From NCBI GenBank assembly GCA_937910305.1, contig CALEPS010000144.1, forward strand, positions 1 to 34,731: a stretch of DNA of 34,731 bases, written 5' to 3'. Below are positions 7,004 through 15,371 of the stretch, in pieces (positions within the stretch are counted from its first letter, which is position 1; every line of letters begins with the position of its first letter). Under the pieces are notes generated by a model, which saw only the letters and a program-made list of their open reading frames with translations, was not told where the DNA came from and ran no database searches. The position numbers and the translations under genes were made by a program. The stretch comes from an uncultured Bacteroidales bacterium. Its GTDB lineage: Bacteria > Bacteroidota > Bacteroidia > Bacteroidales > Paludibacteraceae.

Positions 7004-8461
7004 GAAGATGAGGTCTGCTACATCGGTAGCGTTCAGTTGGCCTTGCGGCATGGGGCGCAGTGTGCCTGTCCATAGAAGCAAAGGGGATACCGGATTCTCG
7101 TCGATCACGCGGTCCACTGCCTTTTTCTCGTCCTGCATGAGCCGGAATCCCGGTTGCAGCAGGAAGAGCACGTCGCCTATATGCCGTTTGCTGAGCGAGG
7201 TAGCCAGCAGCGGGTATTGCACGGCTTCGTAGCCCGGCATAGCTATCTGTACTCCCTCAAAATCCATCAGGAAATTAGCCACCTGCCTTTGGATCGTCTC
7301 GAGGGACAGTCTTTTCTGTTCGATGAGCGTCCGGTTGAGGTATATCGCTTGTCCGTAGGCTCCGTCCACCCACCGTTCGTGTCCGTAGAGGGCCATGAGA
7401 TAGGTAGCGGTGAGGGCAGCCGCCCGATCGGCATTGAAAGGCTGCACGGGCATGTGAATATCGCTCAGCGCCTGCGCCGAAGTGCCTAATACCGGTCGTC
7501 CGACGAGCAGGATCTGGTAGTTGGAACGGCCTATTCGCCGGTCGAGTTGCTCCATGAGAAAACCGAGATCCTGATTCAACCGGAGGTATAAATCCTCCTG
7601 TTCCGCGGAAGCGATCTTGTCCGTCTCCGCTTTTGGTGAAAGGGTATTGAGTTGAAGCATGAGCATGTCGGGTGTAGCGTCCGTACCGAGTTTCTGGGTC
7701 TGCTGGATAGCGAGCGCCAGCTCAACGACCAGCGTGTTCGCTTCCGGCGCATTGGCCAGCACGGTGTTCACCTCATAGGCAAAGCCTTTTTTTGCCTCTT
7801 GGGGCGTAGGTGCCGCATAGGTGAGTATGTCCATGCGGGGCGTCCATTGGCGCGCCGCAAGGGTAGCGATACGGCCGGAGTTGTTTTGCTCGAAAGCCGC
7901 TGTCGTCAGTCCCTCGGTATAAGCAGCCGAGGCGACCCATTGCAGGCTTTCCGTATCCAGCCAGCAGCACGCGTTAGCCGCGTGTCCCGCCAGCAGGAGC
8001 GAGGTCTCCGGCGTTATTCCCACAGCGTATATCTTCGCCTCCGGATAGAGGAGTTTCATCCGGTCGGTGAGAGTAGGCGCGAGTAGCGCTTTGGGCGAGA
8101 GACGCAACTGCGTGCCTATGCCATGTACCGTCTCGTCCTCCAGCATGGAATGGATCCGGCGGTCCCGGCGCATGAAATACTCATCCATCGCGTAGCCGTG
8201 CCGCTCGGGCGTGACACCGGTCATAAGGGTAGCGGTCGTCTCGTTACCTCCGTAAACGAGATGGGGATAGGCGACCGTAGTCTGGAACGCTTCTTCGCTC
8301 AGAGTCCTCAATCCGCCCTGCTGCCAATAAGGACGCAGCATACTGAGGTTCTCCGCCGTCATACCATCCACTACCGCCACGACCGTCAGCCGCGGTGCAG
8401 CAGACAGACAGGGAGCCAAGAGGCTTACAATCAACGTAATATATAGATAAATCTTGCGCAT
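6998..8461 (-). CDS. Exported alkaline-phosphatase-superfamily (PafA/NPP-like) protein, possibly inactive
   Basis: A secreted protein of 487 residues, counting from MRKIYLYITLIVSLLAPCLSAA, a clean signal peptide. An upstream ATG at 8494 would bury this signal, so I prefer 8461. After cleavage come RLTVVAVVDGM (the first metal aspartate of the superfamily), TTATLMTGVTPERHGYAMDEYF, LAPTLTDRMK and YAVGITPETSLLLAGHAANACCW. The fold pattern fits type I phosphodiesterase/alkaline phosphatase. The usual nucleophile Thr position in the PxLT block reads HLVYGG, and no DHG motif is visible near LLVGRPVLG. Catalysis may therefore be lost or changed. The start overlaps the DUF4105 gene by 31 bp, indicating tight coupling. 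Confidence 0.75.
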   Translation of the reverse strand: MRKIYLYITLIVSLLAPCLSAAPRLTVVAVVDGMTAENLSMLRPYWQQGGLRTLSEEAFQTTVAYPHLVYGGNETTATLMTGVTPERHGYAMDEYFMRRDRRIHSMLEDETVHGIGTQLRLSPKALLAPTLTDRMKLLYPEAKIYAVGITPETSLLLAGHAANACCWLDTESLQWVASAAYTEGLTTAAFEQNNSGRIATLAARQWTPRMDILTYAAPTPQEAKKGFAYEVNTVLANAPEANTLVVELALAIQQTQKLGTDATPDMLMLQLNTLSPKAETDKIASAEQEDLYLRLNQDLGFLMEQLDRRIGRSNYQILLVGRPVLGTSAQALSDIHMPVQPFNADRAAALTATYLMALYGHERWVDGAYGQAIYLNRTLIEQKRLSLETIQRQVANFLMDFEGVQIAMPGYEAVQYPLLATSLSKRHIGDVLFLLQPGFRLMQDEKKAVDRVIDENPVSPLLLWTGTLRPMPQGQLNATDVADLIFK

Positions 8462-9420
8462 AAGTGTGTCAAAGGAAGGATAAGAAGTCTCCATCCAAAC
8501 CCGACGAGCGGGTGGCAGGAGAAGAAAGTAAGAAAGGCTACCAACAGCAGCAATATACTATAAAGACAAACCATCGTAATATCCAGCCACCGGGAGCGTT
8601 TGTGTCTCCGTCTGTCCCAATAGCTGACGGCGGCCACCAGCAGGAAATAGAGCACGAGGCCGAGTTCCCATGTGGCATACCAAGGCGTAGCGGATATCTC
8701 GAAGGGGGCAGTCTTCCCGTTCAGCACGAGAGGCCTGTCTGCTACTCTCGCTTCGGAGAGGAACCACATCAGTTCTTCGGGCAGGAAGAGCCTTTCTTCG
8801 TTGTTCATAGGTCTGTCCGCTTCAGGTCCGAAAAGCAGGTTAATGCCGGCGTTTTCCCAGGAGTGGCTGCCTGTATAATGACGAATGAAAGCGCGATAGG
8901 TCTGACCCGAATAGCCCTCATAGGAAGAAGACAGCGTGTCTCCTAACACTTGCGCGATCATATGATACGGGCGCGTAGCACAGTTGTCAAAAACGAAATT
9001 ATAGAGGTACTTGCGGTTTTCCGGCCGATAATTATCCACAAGTCTCTGCCATAGCAGTTCTTTTTGCGCGGCAGTCAGATCCAGCACCTGCTCGTAAACA
9101 GGTCTGTTGTCCCGGTCATATTCGTACATGAAATACCTGTAAGGCGAAGCCCCGAGTTCGTACCACGTCTCGCCCCGGACAAATTTCCAATAGAAATGGT
9201 CGGTGTTGAAATCGAAGATCCCGTAGTTGAAAACGATATCCATGTCGTTTACCTCGTCCAGCACACGGATAGCGGTATGGCCGTAGCGCGCATAGAGTTC
9301 TTCTCCCGGCGAGCAGGTGAGGAGCGAGATCTGCGCGGTCTCGCTAAGTTGCTGAGCCTGCACGGTCAGACTCATAGCCAGACCTAATGCCATCATATAA
9401 ATACGCCATTTATGCAACAT
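8431..9420 (-). CDS. DUF4105 (Lnb N-terminal periplasmic domain) membrane protein
   Basis: A 329-residue protein with a signal peptide (to about AQA at residue 22). The periplasmic DUF4105 domain carries TCSPGEELYARYGHTAIRV (H48), FDFNTDHFYWKFVRGETWY and FVFDNCATRPY (C147). The conserved His and Cys suggest a papain-like fold, as proposed for the Lnb family. Two membrane segments follow near 248-268 and 278-300, then CHPLVGFGWRLLIL. As I recall, relatives continue with further membrane helices after this HP..W block. Here the gene stops at ARFIYILR, inside the start of the next gene, so the C-terminus may be trimmed. It overlaps the PAP2-like gene by 11 bp. Confidence 0.82.
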   Translation of the reverse strand: MLHKWRIYMMALGLAMSLTVQAQQLSETAQISLLTCSPGEELYARYGHTAIRVLDEVNDMDIVFNYGIFDFNTDHFYWKFVRGETWYELGASPYRYFMYEYDRDNRPVYEQVLDLTAAQKELLWQRLVDNYRPENRKYLYNFVFDNCATRPYHMIAQVLGDTLSSSYEGYSGQTYRAFIRHYTGSHSWENAGINLLFGPEADRPMNNEERLFLPEELMWFLSEARVADRPLVLNGKTAPFEISATPWYATWELGLVLYFLLVAAVSYWDRRRHKRSRWLDITMVCLYSILLLLVAFLTFFSCHPLVGFGWRLLILPLTHLCARFIYILR

Positions 9421-10048
9421 AAGAATATATACAATAAGGAATAAAAGTACATGTCATTCCGAGCAGCCATCCTGCGGCAACCTGCGCCGGTGTGTGGGCA
9501 TTCAGCCGCAGTCTCGCCCACATCAGGATGAGCGACATTGAAAACCATATCAGGATTGTTGTCCAGGTAGGAATAGCTCCGATCCCGAGACAATAGGAGA
9601 AGAGGCCTCCTACCAGTCCGCCGAAGCCGGTGAGGTGGGCACTTATTTTCCACCGCCTGTTAATGAACGCAACGGCAGCGATAGCAGCCGTAGCCCCTAT
9701 GGCAACCAAAGAGATAAAAAGCGGCGCGTGGAGTATCGCGACGACGAGATAGGACCAGAACGCAAAGCCTACTGCGGCGCAGAGGTAAGGCATGGTGCGC
9801 TCTTCCGGGTCTGCAATCTGCATGTCACTCACTATCCCGCGCTTCATCATGATCCAGATAGCCACCATAGGCGAGAGACAGGTGAGGAAAAACGTACCGG
9901 CTACCGCTACCAGCACCCACACCCAGTGCAGCGGGGCTATATGTATCGAATGGGCATAGCAGAAAAGCGCCATGCCGTAGGTGGGTACAAAGAGCGGGTA
10001 GAGCAGAACGCTCAGTATTTTTGCTGTTATGTCCGGGATGCGGCTCAT
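9410..10048 (-). CDS. PAP2-like integral membrane protein
   Basis: A 212-residue protein made almost wholly of hydrophobic helices. The segment RWKISAHLTGFGGLVGG matches the central SxH region of PAP2 phosphatases. RLRLNAHTPAQVAAGWLLG matches the C-terminal RxxxxxHxxxDxxxG region, but the usual Asp is Gln/Ala. An acid-phosphatase activity is therefore uncertain; a lipid phosphatase or a non-catalytic relative are both possible. The start overlaps the rpoN stop (ATGA), and the stop overlaps the DUF4105 start. Confidence 0.75.
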   Translation of the reverse strand: MSRIPDITAKILSVLLYPLFVPTYGMALFCYAHSIHIAPLHWVWVLVAVAGTFFLTCLSPMVAIWIMMKRGIVSDMQIADPEERTMPYLCAAVGFAFWSYLVVAILHAPLFISLVAIGATAAIAAVAFINRRWKISAHLTGFGGLVGGLFSYCLGIGAIPTWTTILIWFSMSLILMWARLRLNAHTPAQVAAGWLLGMTCTFIPYCIYSYVA

Positions 10049-11559
10049 AGGATAGTCTTGCGCAGCCGTGCTACGGGGATACCGAGTTGGTCGCGGTATT
10101 TAGCGATCGTGCGTCGCGCGATAGGGTAGCCGTGAGCCTCCATGGCTGCTACCAGCTGCTCGTCCGTCAGCGGGTTCAGAGTGTCTTCATTATCAATGAG
10201 TTCCTTCAGCACTTTCTTGATCTCACGGGTGGAGATCTCGTCGCCCTCCGCGTTCGTCATGGCTTCGGAGAAGAAGTATTTGAGCGGATAGATACCAAAC
10301 CGCGTTTGCACATACTTGCTGTTGCTCACGCGCGAGATAGTAGATACATCGTAGCCGGTCTTGTCGGCTATGTCCTGCAGTACCATCGGCTTGAGGCTGC
10401 TTTCTTCGCCGTCCAGGAAGAAATCATATTGCTCGCGCAGGATAGCGGTCATGGTCTTCATGAGGGTCTCATTGCGTTGTTTGATAGCGTCAATAAAACT
10501 CTGCGCGGAGTTGAGCCGCTGCCGGATGAAGGCGGCCGCTTCGCGTGACTCTTTGGTCTTAGGCATCCGCGAATATTCGTCCAGCATGGTGGAATAGTCC
10601 CGACTGACATGCAGATCGGGGATGTCGCCGGTATTGAGCACGACGTATAGTTCCTCGTCGCGTTCCTCAATCGTAAAATCCGGAATGATCGTTTCCCGCT
10701 GGGTCTCATATACATTGCCGGTGAAGGCATTGGCGGGTTTCTGATTGAGTTTCAGAATCTCCTGCACCGCCGCCTGAAAATCTTCTTCATCCAGTTCCAG
10801 ACGCTGCATGATCCGATCGAAATGATGTTTGGAGAAAGCGTCAAAGAACCGCTCGATGATTGCATGAGCCACGCCCAGATTGACGTCGTTGGGAGATTCT
10901 TCCAGTTTGACATCCAGTTGCCTGAGCAGACACTCCTGCAGGTTCGCGCTGGCAATGCCGGGCGGGTCGAAACGTTTGATCCGGTCCACTATCTGCGCCA
11001 TCTCCTCGTCGGTGACGGAAATCTGCTCCTGGAACATGATGTCGTCCACCAGTTGCTCGGTCGTCCGGCGCAGATAGCCGTCGTCGTCGATATTGCCCAA
11101 TACCCATTTGGCTATATGGCGCTGAGGCTTGGTCATGTCGGTCAGGTAGATCTGTGCTTTCAGTTCCTCGATCAGACTGCTTCCGCCGATGATCGGTACT
11201 TCCCGTTTGTCCTCGTCCGCTCCGCTGTATTGGGGGCGGAGCATATAACTCGGAGTCTCGTCGTCGGAGACATATTGCTCGTAGTTGAACTCGTCGTTCT
11301 GCAGCGGGTCGCGTTGTCTCCCGTCGTCATATCCGTCCTCCGGCATATAATTCTCGTCGAACTCATCGTAGTTCTCCGCTGCATCCTGGATGGCGGCTTC
11401 GTCGCGACCTTCCTCCAACGCGGGGTTTTCCTGTAGCTCCTCGTTGATACGTTGCGACAGTTCTACTGATGGCAATTCGAGCAAACGAATGACCTGGATC
11501 TGGGTCGGCGTCAGCTTGGTCGTTTGCGTCAAAGACTGTTGAAGACCTACTTTCTGCAT
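10045..11559 (-). CDS. rpoN: RNA polymerase sigma-54 factor
   Basis: Sigma-54 directs RNA polymerase to -24/-12 promoters and needs an AAA+ enhancer-binding activator. The 504-residue protein has the full layout. The Q-rich activator-interacting region I is at the N-terminus (LQQSLTQTTKLTPTQIQVIRLLELPSVEL). An acidic linker (about 50-110) is rich in D and E. The core-binding domain includes DPPGIASANLQECLLRQL. The C-terminal DNA-binding domain ends with the RpoN box ARRTIAKYRDQL at about 481-492. It overlaps the aminotransferase gene upstream by 13 bp and the PAP2-like gene downstream by 4 bp. No -24/-12 promoter was recognised in this window. Confidence 0.97.
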   Translation of the reverse strand: MQKVGLQQSLTQTTKLTPTQIQVIRLLELPSVELSQRINEELQENPALEEGRDEAAIQDAAENYDEFDENYMPEDGYDDGRQRDPLQNDEFNYEQYVSDDETPSYMLRPQYSGADEDKREVPIIGGSSLIEELKAQIYLTDMTKPQRHIAKWVLGNIDDDGYLRRTTEQLVDDIMFQEQISVTDEEMAQIVDRIKRFDPPGIASANLQECLLRQLDVKLEESPNDVNLGVAHAIIERFFDAFSKHHFDRIMQRLELDEEDFQAAVQEILKLNQKPANAFTGNVYETQRETIIPDFTIEERDEELYVVLNTGDIPDLHVSRDYSTMLDEYSRMPKTKESREAAAFIRQRLNSAQSFIDAIKQRNETLMKTMTAILREQYDFFLDGEESSLKPMVLQDIADKTGYDVSTISRVSNSKYVQTRFGIYPLKYFFSEAMTNAEGDEISTREIKKVLKELIDNEDTLNPLTDEQLVAAMEAHGYPIARRTIAKYRDQLGIPVARLRKTIL

Positions 11560-12677
11560 AGTGCTAAAACAGATGAAGTGATATATTCCAATTGTTCATT
11601 GTCGAGTTCGGTGTGCATCGGGAGCGAGAGGACGCATGCCGCGAGTTTCTCGGCGGCAGGAAAATCCCCGTCTTTGTATCTGGGGTCGAGGTATGCTTTC
11701 TGCTGGTGCAACGGCACCGGATAGTATATCATAGCCGGTATGCCTCGTTCCGCCAGTCCTTCTCTCAGCTTGTCCCGGTCAGTGCCTGTCACGCGCAGCG
11801 TATATTGGTGGAAGACATGTGTGGAATGGGCTTGCCGTCCCGGAACAAGGAGCGCCGGGCAGTCCTTGAACGCCTCGTCGTAGTAGGCTGCTGCTTTCTG
11901 CCGCGCTGCGATATATTCGTCCAGATGGGGCAGTTTGGCGTCCAGCACAGCCGCTTGGATGCTGTCCAGCCGGCTGTTGACACCTATCATATCATGGTGG
12001 TATCGAACGACCATACCGTGATTAGCTATAGCGCGCATCTTAGCCGCCAGTTCGTCGTCATTGGTGAAGATTGCTCCTCCGTCGCCGTAGCAGCCTAAGT
12101 TCTTGGAAGGGAAGAAAGAGGTGCAGCCGATATGTCCGATCGTACCGGCTTGTTTGGTCTCGCCGTTAGCGAACGTATATCTCGCTCCGATAGCCTGGCA
12201 GGCATCCTCTACGACGTAGAGGTGATGCTCTTCCGCCAGCGCCATCAAAGCCTCCATGTCGGCACATTGGCCGAACAGATGAACGGGGACGATCGCTTTG
12301 GTCCTCGGCGTGATGGCACGGCGGACGGAGGCTATATCCATGTTCATCGTCTCCCAGTCCACATCTACTACCACCGGCGTCAGACCCAGCAGCGCCACTA
12401 CCTCTGCCGTAGCAATAAAGGTAAAGGTAGGAGTGATCACTTCGTCGCCCGGGCGAAGACCCAAGCCCATGAGCGCTATTTGCAGGGCGTCCGTGCCGTT
12501 ACCTACAGGGATCACATGCCGGGCACCGGTATAGGCTTCCAGATGGTGCTGGAAATCCGTCACTTTGGGTCCTTTCACAAATGCTGCGGAGTCGATCACA
12601 TCCTGAATCCCCGCATCTATCTCCTGCTTGATACGCAAATACTGCGATTGCAGGTCCACCATTTGAATCTTTTTCAT
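11547..12677 (-). CDS. DegT/DnrJ/EryC1/StrS family PLP-dependent sugar aminotransferase
   Basis: A 376-residue fold-type I aminotransferase. Members act on nucleotide-linked keto-sugars for surface polysaccharides. Visible motifs are VKGPKVTDFQ, VGNGTDALQIAL, ITPTFTFIATAEV, VVVDVDWETMNMD, VPVHLFGQ, VVEDACQAIGA and the PLP lysine in SFFPSKNLGCYGDGGA (K192). The start MKKIQMVDLQSQY is set by an ATGA overlap with the upstream YbbR gene; a longer open frame to 13223 is an artefact. The stop is TAG, useful evidence that amber is a normal stop here. The exact sugar product cannot be told. In related genomes, as I recall, coaE often follows ybbR, so the aminotransferase is an uncommon neighbour. Confidence 0.9.
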   Translation of the reverse strand: MKKIQMVDLQSQYLRIKQEIDAGIQDVIDSAAFVKGPKVTDFQHHLEAYTGARHVIPVGNGTDALQIALMGLGLRPGDEVITPTFTFIATAEVVALLGLTPVVVDVDWETMNMDIASVRRAITPRTKAIVPVHLFGQCADMEALMALAEEHHLYVVEDACQAIGARYTFANGETKQAGTIGHIGCTSFFPSKNLGCYGDGGAIFTNDDELAAKMRAIANHGMVVRYHHDMIGVNSRLDSIQAAVLDAKLPHLDEYIAARQKAAAYYDEAFKDCPALLVPGRQAHSTHVFHQYTLRVTGTDRDKLREGLAERGIPAMIYYPVPLHQQKAYLDPRYKDGDFPAAEKLAACVLSLPMHTELDNEQLEYITSSVLALCRK

Positions 12678-13588
12678 TGTTCTAAGATAAATTCCACCAC
12701 GCCCGGGTACACCCATGCGGAGGTGATATAAGGATTTGAATACCTCAGTTCTACGTCCAGTTTGTCCTCTCTGTCGTGCGAATAGTGACACACCGCCCGG
12801 ATGTCCTGTGCCTGCACTTGCGCGAAATGGCTCATACCTACGCGCACGCGTACTTCCACTTCTCCAGGGAAGAGCCGGATATGTTGTCCTTCGGGGACTC
12901 CCGTCACGCGGAGAGGGATCATGAACCGTTTCTCTGTAAAACGCTCGGCGATAATCCGTACTTGGATGCTGTCGGTCTCTGTCCGCACGCCTTTCGGTAT
13001 AGCCAGAGCTACGGTAATATCCGTCGTGTCGCTCAGGTCGGTCAGTGAGAGCGGCTCCGTGTAGATCGTGTCTATTGCAGCCAGTTTCTTGTCCTGACCG
13101 TAGATCTTCACTGCGGATTTGCTCAGAACGGGCGAGCCTACAAACTGGAACTCCGCTGCCGGAGTGAGGTCTGCATCCAGATGGATGCGAACGTTTTTCT
13201 CCTGCTCGGTGAAATAAGGACACAGGATCTCTTCCGGTTTGGTCTCTATCAGGCGGCTGGTGCCTTGCAGGATGTCGCTTATACTACGCCGGAGTGCGTC
13301 CGACGGCACATGTATTGTGCCTTTCTCGCCATGGATATACGACCGCAGGTCGATCGTCAGATGGAGCGGTTCGCGGTGGTAGGTGTTCAGTCTTGCCCCC
13401 GCGTCGCGCACTTCGATCATCACCTGCTCCGGCAGTCCCTCTTCGCCAAGCCCTATGTTTCCCGGCTTGCCGGTGTAGGTGATCATCACCGGTACACGGG
13501 TGTTACGGACGGACTGCATAGCGTGGCCGTACCAGATAAAGGCCGCCAGCACTACGAACCCCAGGAATGTCAGTATGTCCTTCTTCAC
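12674..13588 (-). CDS. YbbR-like (CdaR-type) domain protein
   Basis: A 304-residue protein anchored by one N-terminal membrane helix (FLGFVVLAAFIWYGHAM). YbbR-like repeats follow, for example VPVMITYTGKPGNI, LPEQVMIEVRDAGARL and VPEGQHIRLFPGEVEVRV. In Firmicutes such proteins (CdaR) bind the diadenylate cyclase; in Bacteroidota the role is less clear. It lies in the nusB-yajC-ybbR order conserved in Bacteroidota, nine bases after yajC, and overlaps the aminotransferase start by 4 bp. Confidence 0.85.
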   Translation of the reverse strand: MKKDILTFLGFVVLAAFIWYGHAMQSVRNTRVPVMITYTGKPGNIGLGEEGLPEQVMIEVRDAGARLNTYHREPLHLTIDLRSYIHGEKGTIHVPSDALRRSISDILQGTSRLIETKPEEILCPYFTEQEKNVRIHLDADLTPAAEFQFVGSPVLSKSAVKIYGQDKKLAAIDTIYTEPLSLTDLSDTTDITVALAIPKGVRTETDSIQVRIIAERFTEKRFMIPLRVTGVPEGQHIRLFPGEVEVRVRVGMSHFAQVQAQDIRAVCHYSHDREDKLDVELRYSNPYITSAWVYPGVVEFILEQ

Positions 13589-13596
13589 GTATTTCC

Positions 13597-13938
13597 TTAT
13601 TTGTCCTCTTTCGCAGCAGCCTGAGCGGCGTCAGAAGCGTCAGCGAAGACACTGTCTTTGCTTACCTTGATCGTCACGTCCTTGGCTATAGTAATGATAA
13701 AGGCCGTCTCTTGTACTTCCTTGATCTCGCCGTAGATACCGCCGGCGGTAACGACCTTGTCGCCTTTCTTCATCGCTTCACGTTGCGCCTGTAACTCCTT
13801 CTGTTTCTTCGTCTGAGGACGGATCATGAAGAAGTAGAAAACGACGAAGATAAGGATCATCATGATCCAGAAACTCCATTGGCTACCTTGTTGTGCAGCG
13901 CCTTCTGCGGCCTGCAGAAAAATTAAATTCAGCATCAT
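13597..13938 (-). CDS. yajC: Preprotein translocase subunit YajC
   Basis: A 113-residue inner-membrane accessory subunit of SecDF-YajC. It has a short periplasmic N-terminus (LQAAEGAAQQGSQ), one helix (FWIMMILIFVVFYFFMIRPQ) and the YajC signature RPQTKKQKELQ...MKKGDKVVTAGGIYGEI. The C-terminal tail is Ala- and Asp-rich. The start could be either of two adjacent ATGs. It begins 18 bases after nusB, in the same leftward operon. Confidence 0.95.
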   Translation of the reverse strand: MMLNLIFLQAAEGAAQQGSQWSFWIMMILIFVVFYFFMIRPQTKKQKELQAQREAMKKGDKVVTAGGIYGEIKEVQETAFIITIAKDVTIKVSKDSVFADASDAAQAAAKEDK

Positions 13939-13956
13939 AATTGTATTTTTTAAAAA

Positions 13957-14910
13957 TTATTTCAAACTCATTGCTTTGAACAGCGAGCCTTCGTTCTTCA
14001 TCCGGCGCAGGATCTCGGTTAAGATACCGTTGATAAACATATAACTCTTGTCTCCCGAGTATTCTTTTGCCAGTTCGATATATTCGTTCATGGAGACGGT
14101 CAGGGCGATGTCCTCGAATTCCAGTATCTCCGCCAGTGCGGTCTCCAGAATAATCCGGTCCATGTAGGCGATGCGGTCCGCTTCCCATCCTTTGAGGTTC
14201 TCGTTGATCAGTTGCTCGTAGCGGTCGTGTCCTTTGATGGCTTTCTCCAGCAGGGAGGATGCGAACTGCACTTCTTCTTCGCTGTCGAACATCTCAAGGA
14301 GCGGTGTCTCGGGCGTGCTGTCCTCTGCGAAACGCTTGATAGTCTTCACTACATAACTGAGCACCACCTCTACATCCGTTGTCCAGTTGGATTTGTCGAG
14401 CACCAGCTCCATCTCGTCCAGCGCGTCGTAGAGCGCTTCGTTCTCCGGCATCAGATGCTGGTATATCTGCCGCCAGAGACGTTTGTCGTCCTCGTAGGTG
14501 CAGCGCTCCGCCTCCATGTAGTCGCGGTAGTAACTGCTCTCTATCAACCGGCGATAGACGTCGCTCACAGCCTGCATACCGCTGTCCCAACTCAACTGCT
14601 GCTCTTGTACGCGGGCGCGCAAAGCACGGTTCTCGAAAAGCTGCTGCGCCAGTCTGTTGCGCACAAAACGGCGGTTCGGAGTCCACGACGAATGGGTAGC
14701 CTTGGCGCGCGCGATCTGATCCTCCATCTGGCGCTGCGCGTAGGCCGTTAACTCATTGGCGAAATCCAGCAGGACGAAATATAAATCATAACTGTCCGCA
14801 AAGCTCTTGTTCAGCTCCTTCCGCGCAGTAAGAAAAGTCTTCTCCGGATCTTTGTAATAGGCGTAGAGGGTCTGGATCACCCGCGTACGCACCATCGTTC
14901 TATTTATCAT
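13957..14910 (-). CDS. nusB: Transcription antitermination protein NusB, long Bacteroidota form
   Basis: NusB with NusE (S10) binds boxA RNA and supports antitermination in rRNA operons. At 317 residues it is about twice the E. coli length, as usual in Bacteroidota. The N-terminal half begins MINRTMVRTRVIQTLYAYYKDPEKTF. The C-terminal half carries the NusB core (DRIAYMDRIILETALAEILEFEDIAL, then MNEYIELAKEYSGDKSYMFINGILTEI). It is the first gene of the leftward operon, driven by the promoter at 14927-14958. Confidence 0.95.
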   Translation of the reverse strand: MINRTMVRTRVIQTLYAYYKDPEKTFLTARKELNKSFADSYDLYFVLLDFANELTAYAQRQMEDQIARAKATHSSWTPNRRFVRNRLAQQLFENRALRARVQEQQLSWDSGMQAVSDVYRRLIESSYYRDYMEAERCTYEDDKRLWRQIYQHLMPENEALYDALDEMELVLDKSNWTTDVEVVLSYVVKTIKRFAEDSTPETPLLEMFDSEEEVQFASSLLEKAIKGHDRYEQLINENLKGWEADRIAYMDRIILETALAEILEFEDIALTVSMNEYIELAKEYSGDKSYMFINGILTEILRRMKNEGSLFKAMSLK

Positions 14911-14926
14911 ACCTAAAAATTTTGTG

Positions 14927-14958
14927 CAAAGTTACAAAAAAATTTGCACATGTGCAAA
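14927..14958 (-). promoter_or_regulatory. nusB promoter, overlapping the divergent DUF3276 promoter
   Basis: On the minus strand TTTG (14958-14955), 20 bases, then TAACTTTG (14934-14927). Its -33 box is one end of the perfect palindrome TTTGCACATGTGCAAA (14943-14958). The other end is the -33 box of the opposing promoter. Confidence 0.85.
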
Positions 14959-14974
14959 AAAAATCGTACCTTTG
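14943..14974 (+). promoter_or_regulatory. DUF3276 gene promoter
   Basis: TTTG (14943-14946), 20 bases, then TACCTTTG (14967-14974). The spacer begins GCACATGTGCAAA, the family shared with promoters at 21255-21286 and 30523-30554. Transcription would start about 20 bases before the ATG at 15003. Confidence 0.85.
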
Positions 14975-15002
14975 CCGCAGTTTTTCTAACAAATACGAAA
15001 AA

Positions 15003-15371
15003 ATGGAGAAAAATCAAGACGAAAGACGGGAACAGGAAATCGTGTACAGCCGTTCCGTCAAGGCAGGAAAGCGCATCTATTACTTGGATGTACGCAAGGC
15101 GCGCAACAACGACCTCTACCTCTCTATCACGGAGAGCAAGCGTCGTCAGGCGGAGGGGGAAGAAGCTCCTACGTTCGAGAAACACAAACTTTTCCTCTAC
15201 AAGGAGGATTTCGCTCATTTCACCGAGGGCTTGCAGGACGTGATCGCTTATGTCCAGACCCAGTTGGGCGAGATCGAATCCCGTCCGGAATATGTGCCGG
15301 AAGAGCAGGCGGAGCAACCTGCAGAGGAAGAAGAGCCGAGGAAAAAAGGTCTCTTCGGGATTTTCAAATAA
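15003..15371 (+). CDS. DUF3276 (PurA-like single-stranded nucleic-acid-binding) protein
   Basis: A 122-residue cytoplasmic protein of the DUF3276/Pur-alpha-like family. It has the pattern SVKAGKRIYYLDVRKARNNDLYLSITESKR, then HKLFLYKEDFAHFTEGLQDVIAYV, matching the beta-beta-beta-beta-alpha PUR repeat. Relatives bind single-stranded DNA or RNA. The C-terminal 25 residues are Glu- and Pro-rich, ending KKGLFGIFK. I take the ATG at 15003, just after AACAAATACGAAAAA; longer frames run through the promoter. Its 3' end overlaps the convergent coaBC gene by 8 bp with no visible terminator. Confidence 0.88.
   Translation: MEKNQDERREQEIVYSRSVKAGKRIYYLDVRKARNNDLYLSITESKRRQAEGEEAPTFEKHKLFLYKEDFAHFTEGLQDVIAYVQTQLGEIESRPEYVPEEQAEQPAEEEEPRKKGLFGIFK

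Noticed and set aside
11547..13223. 558-residue protein including the aminotransferase
   Set aside because: The extra N-terminal part is the ybbR gene read in the wrong frame. The ATGA overlap at 12677 and family length fix the start.
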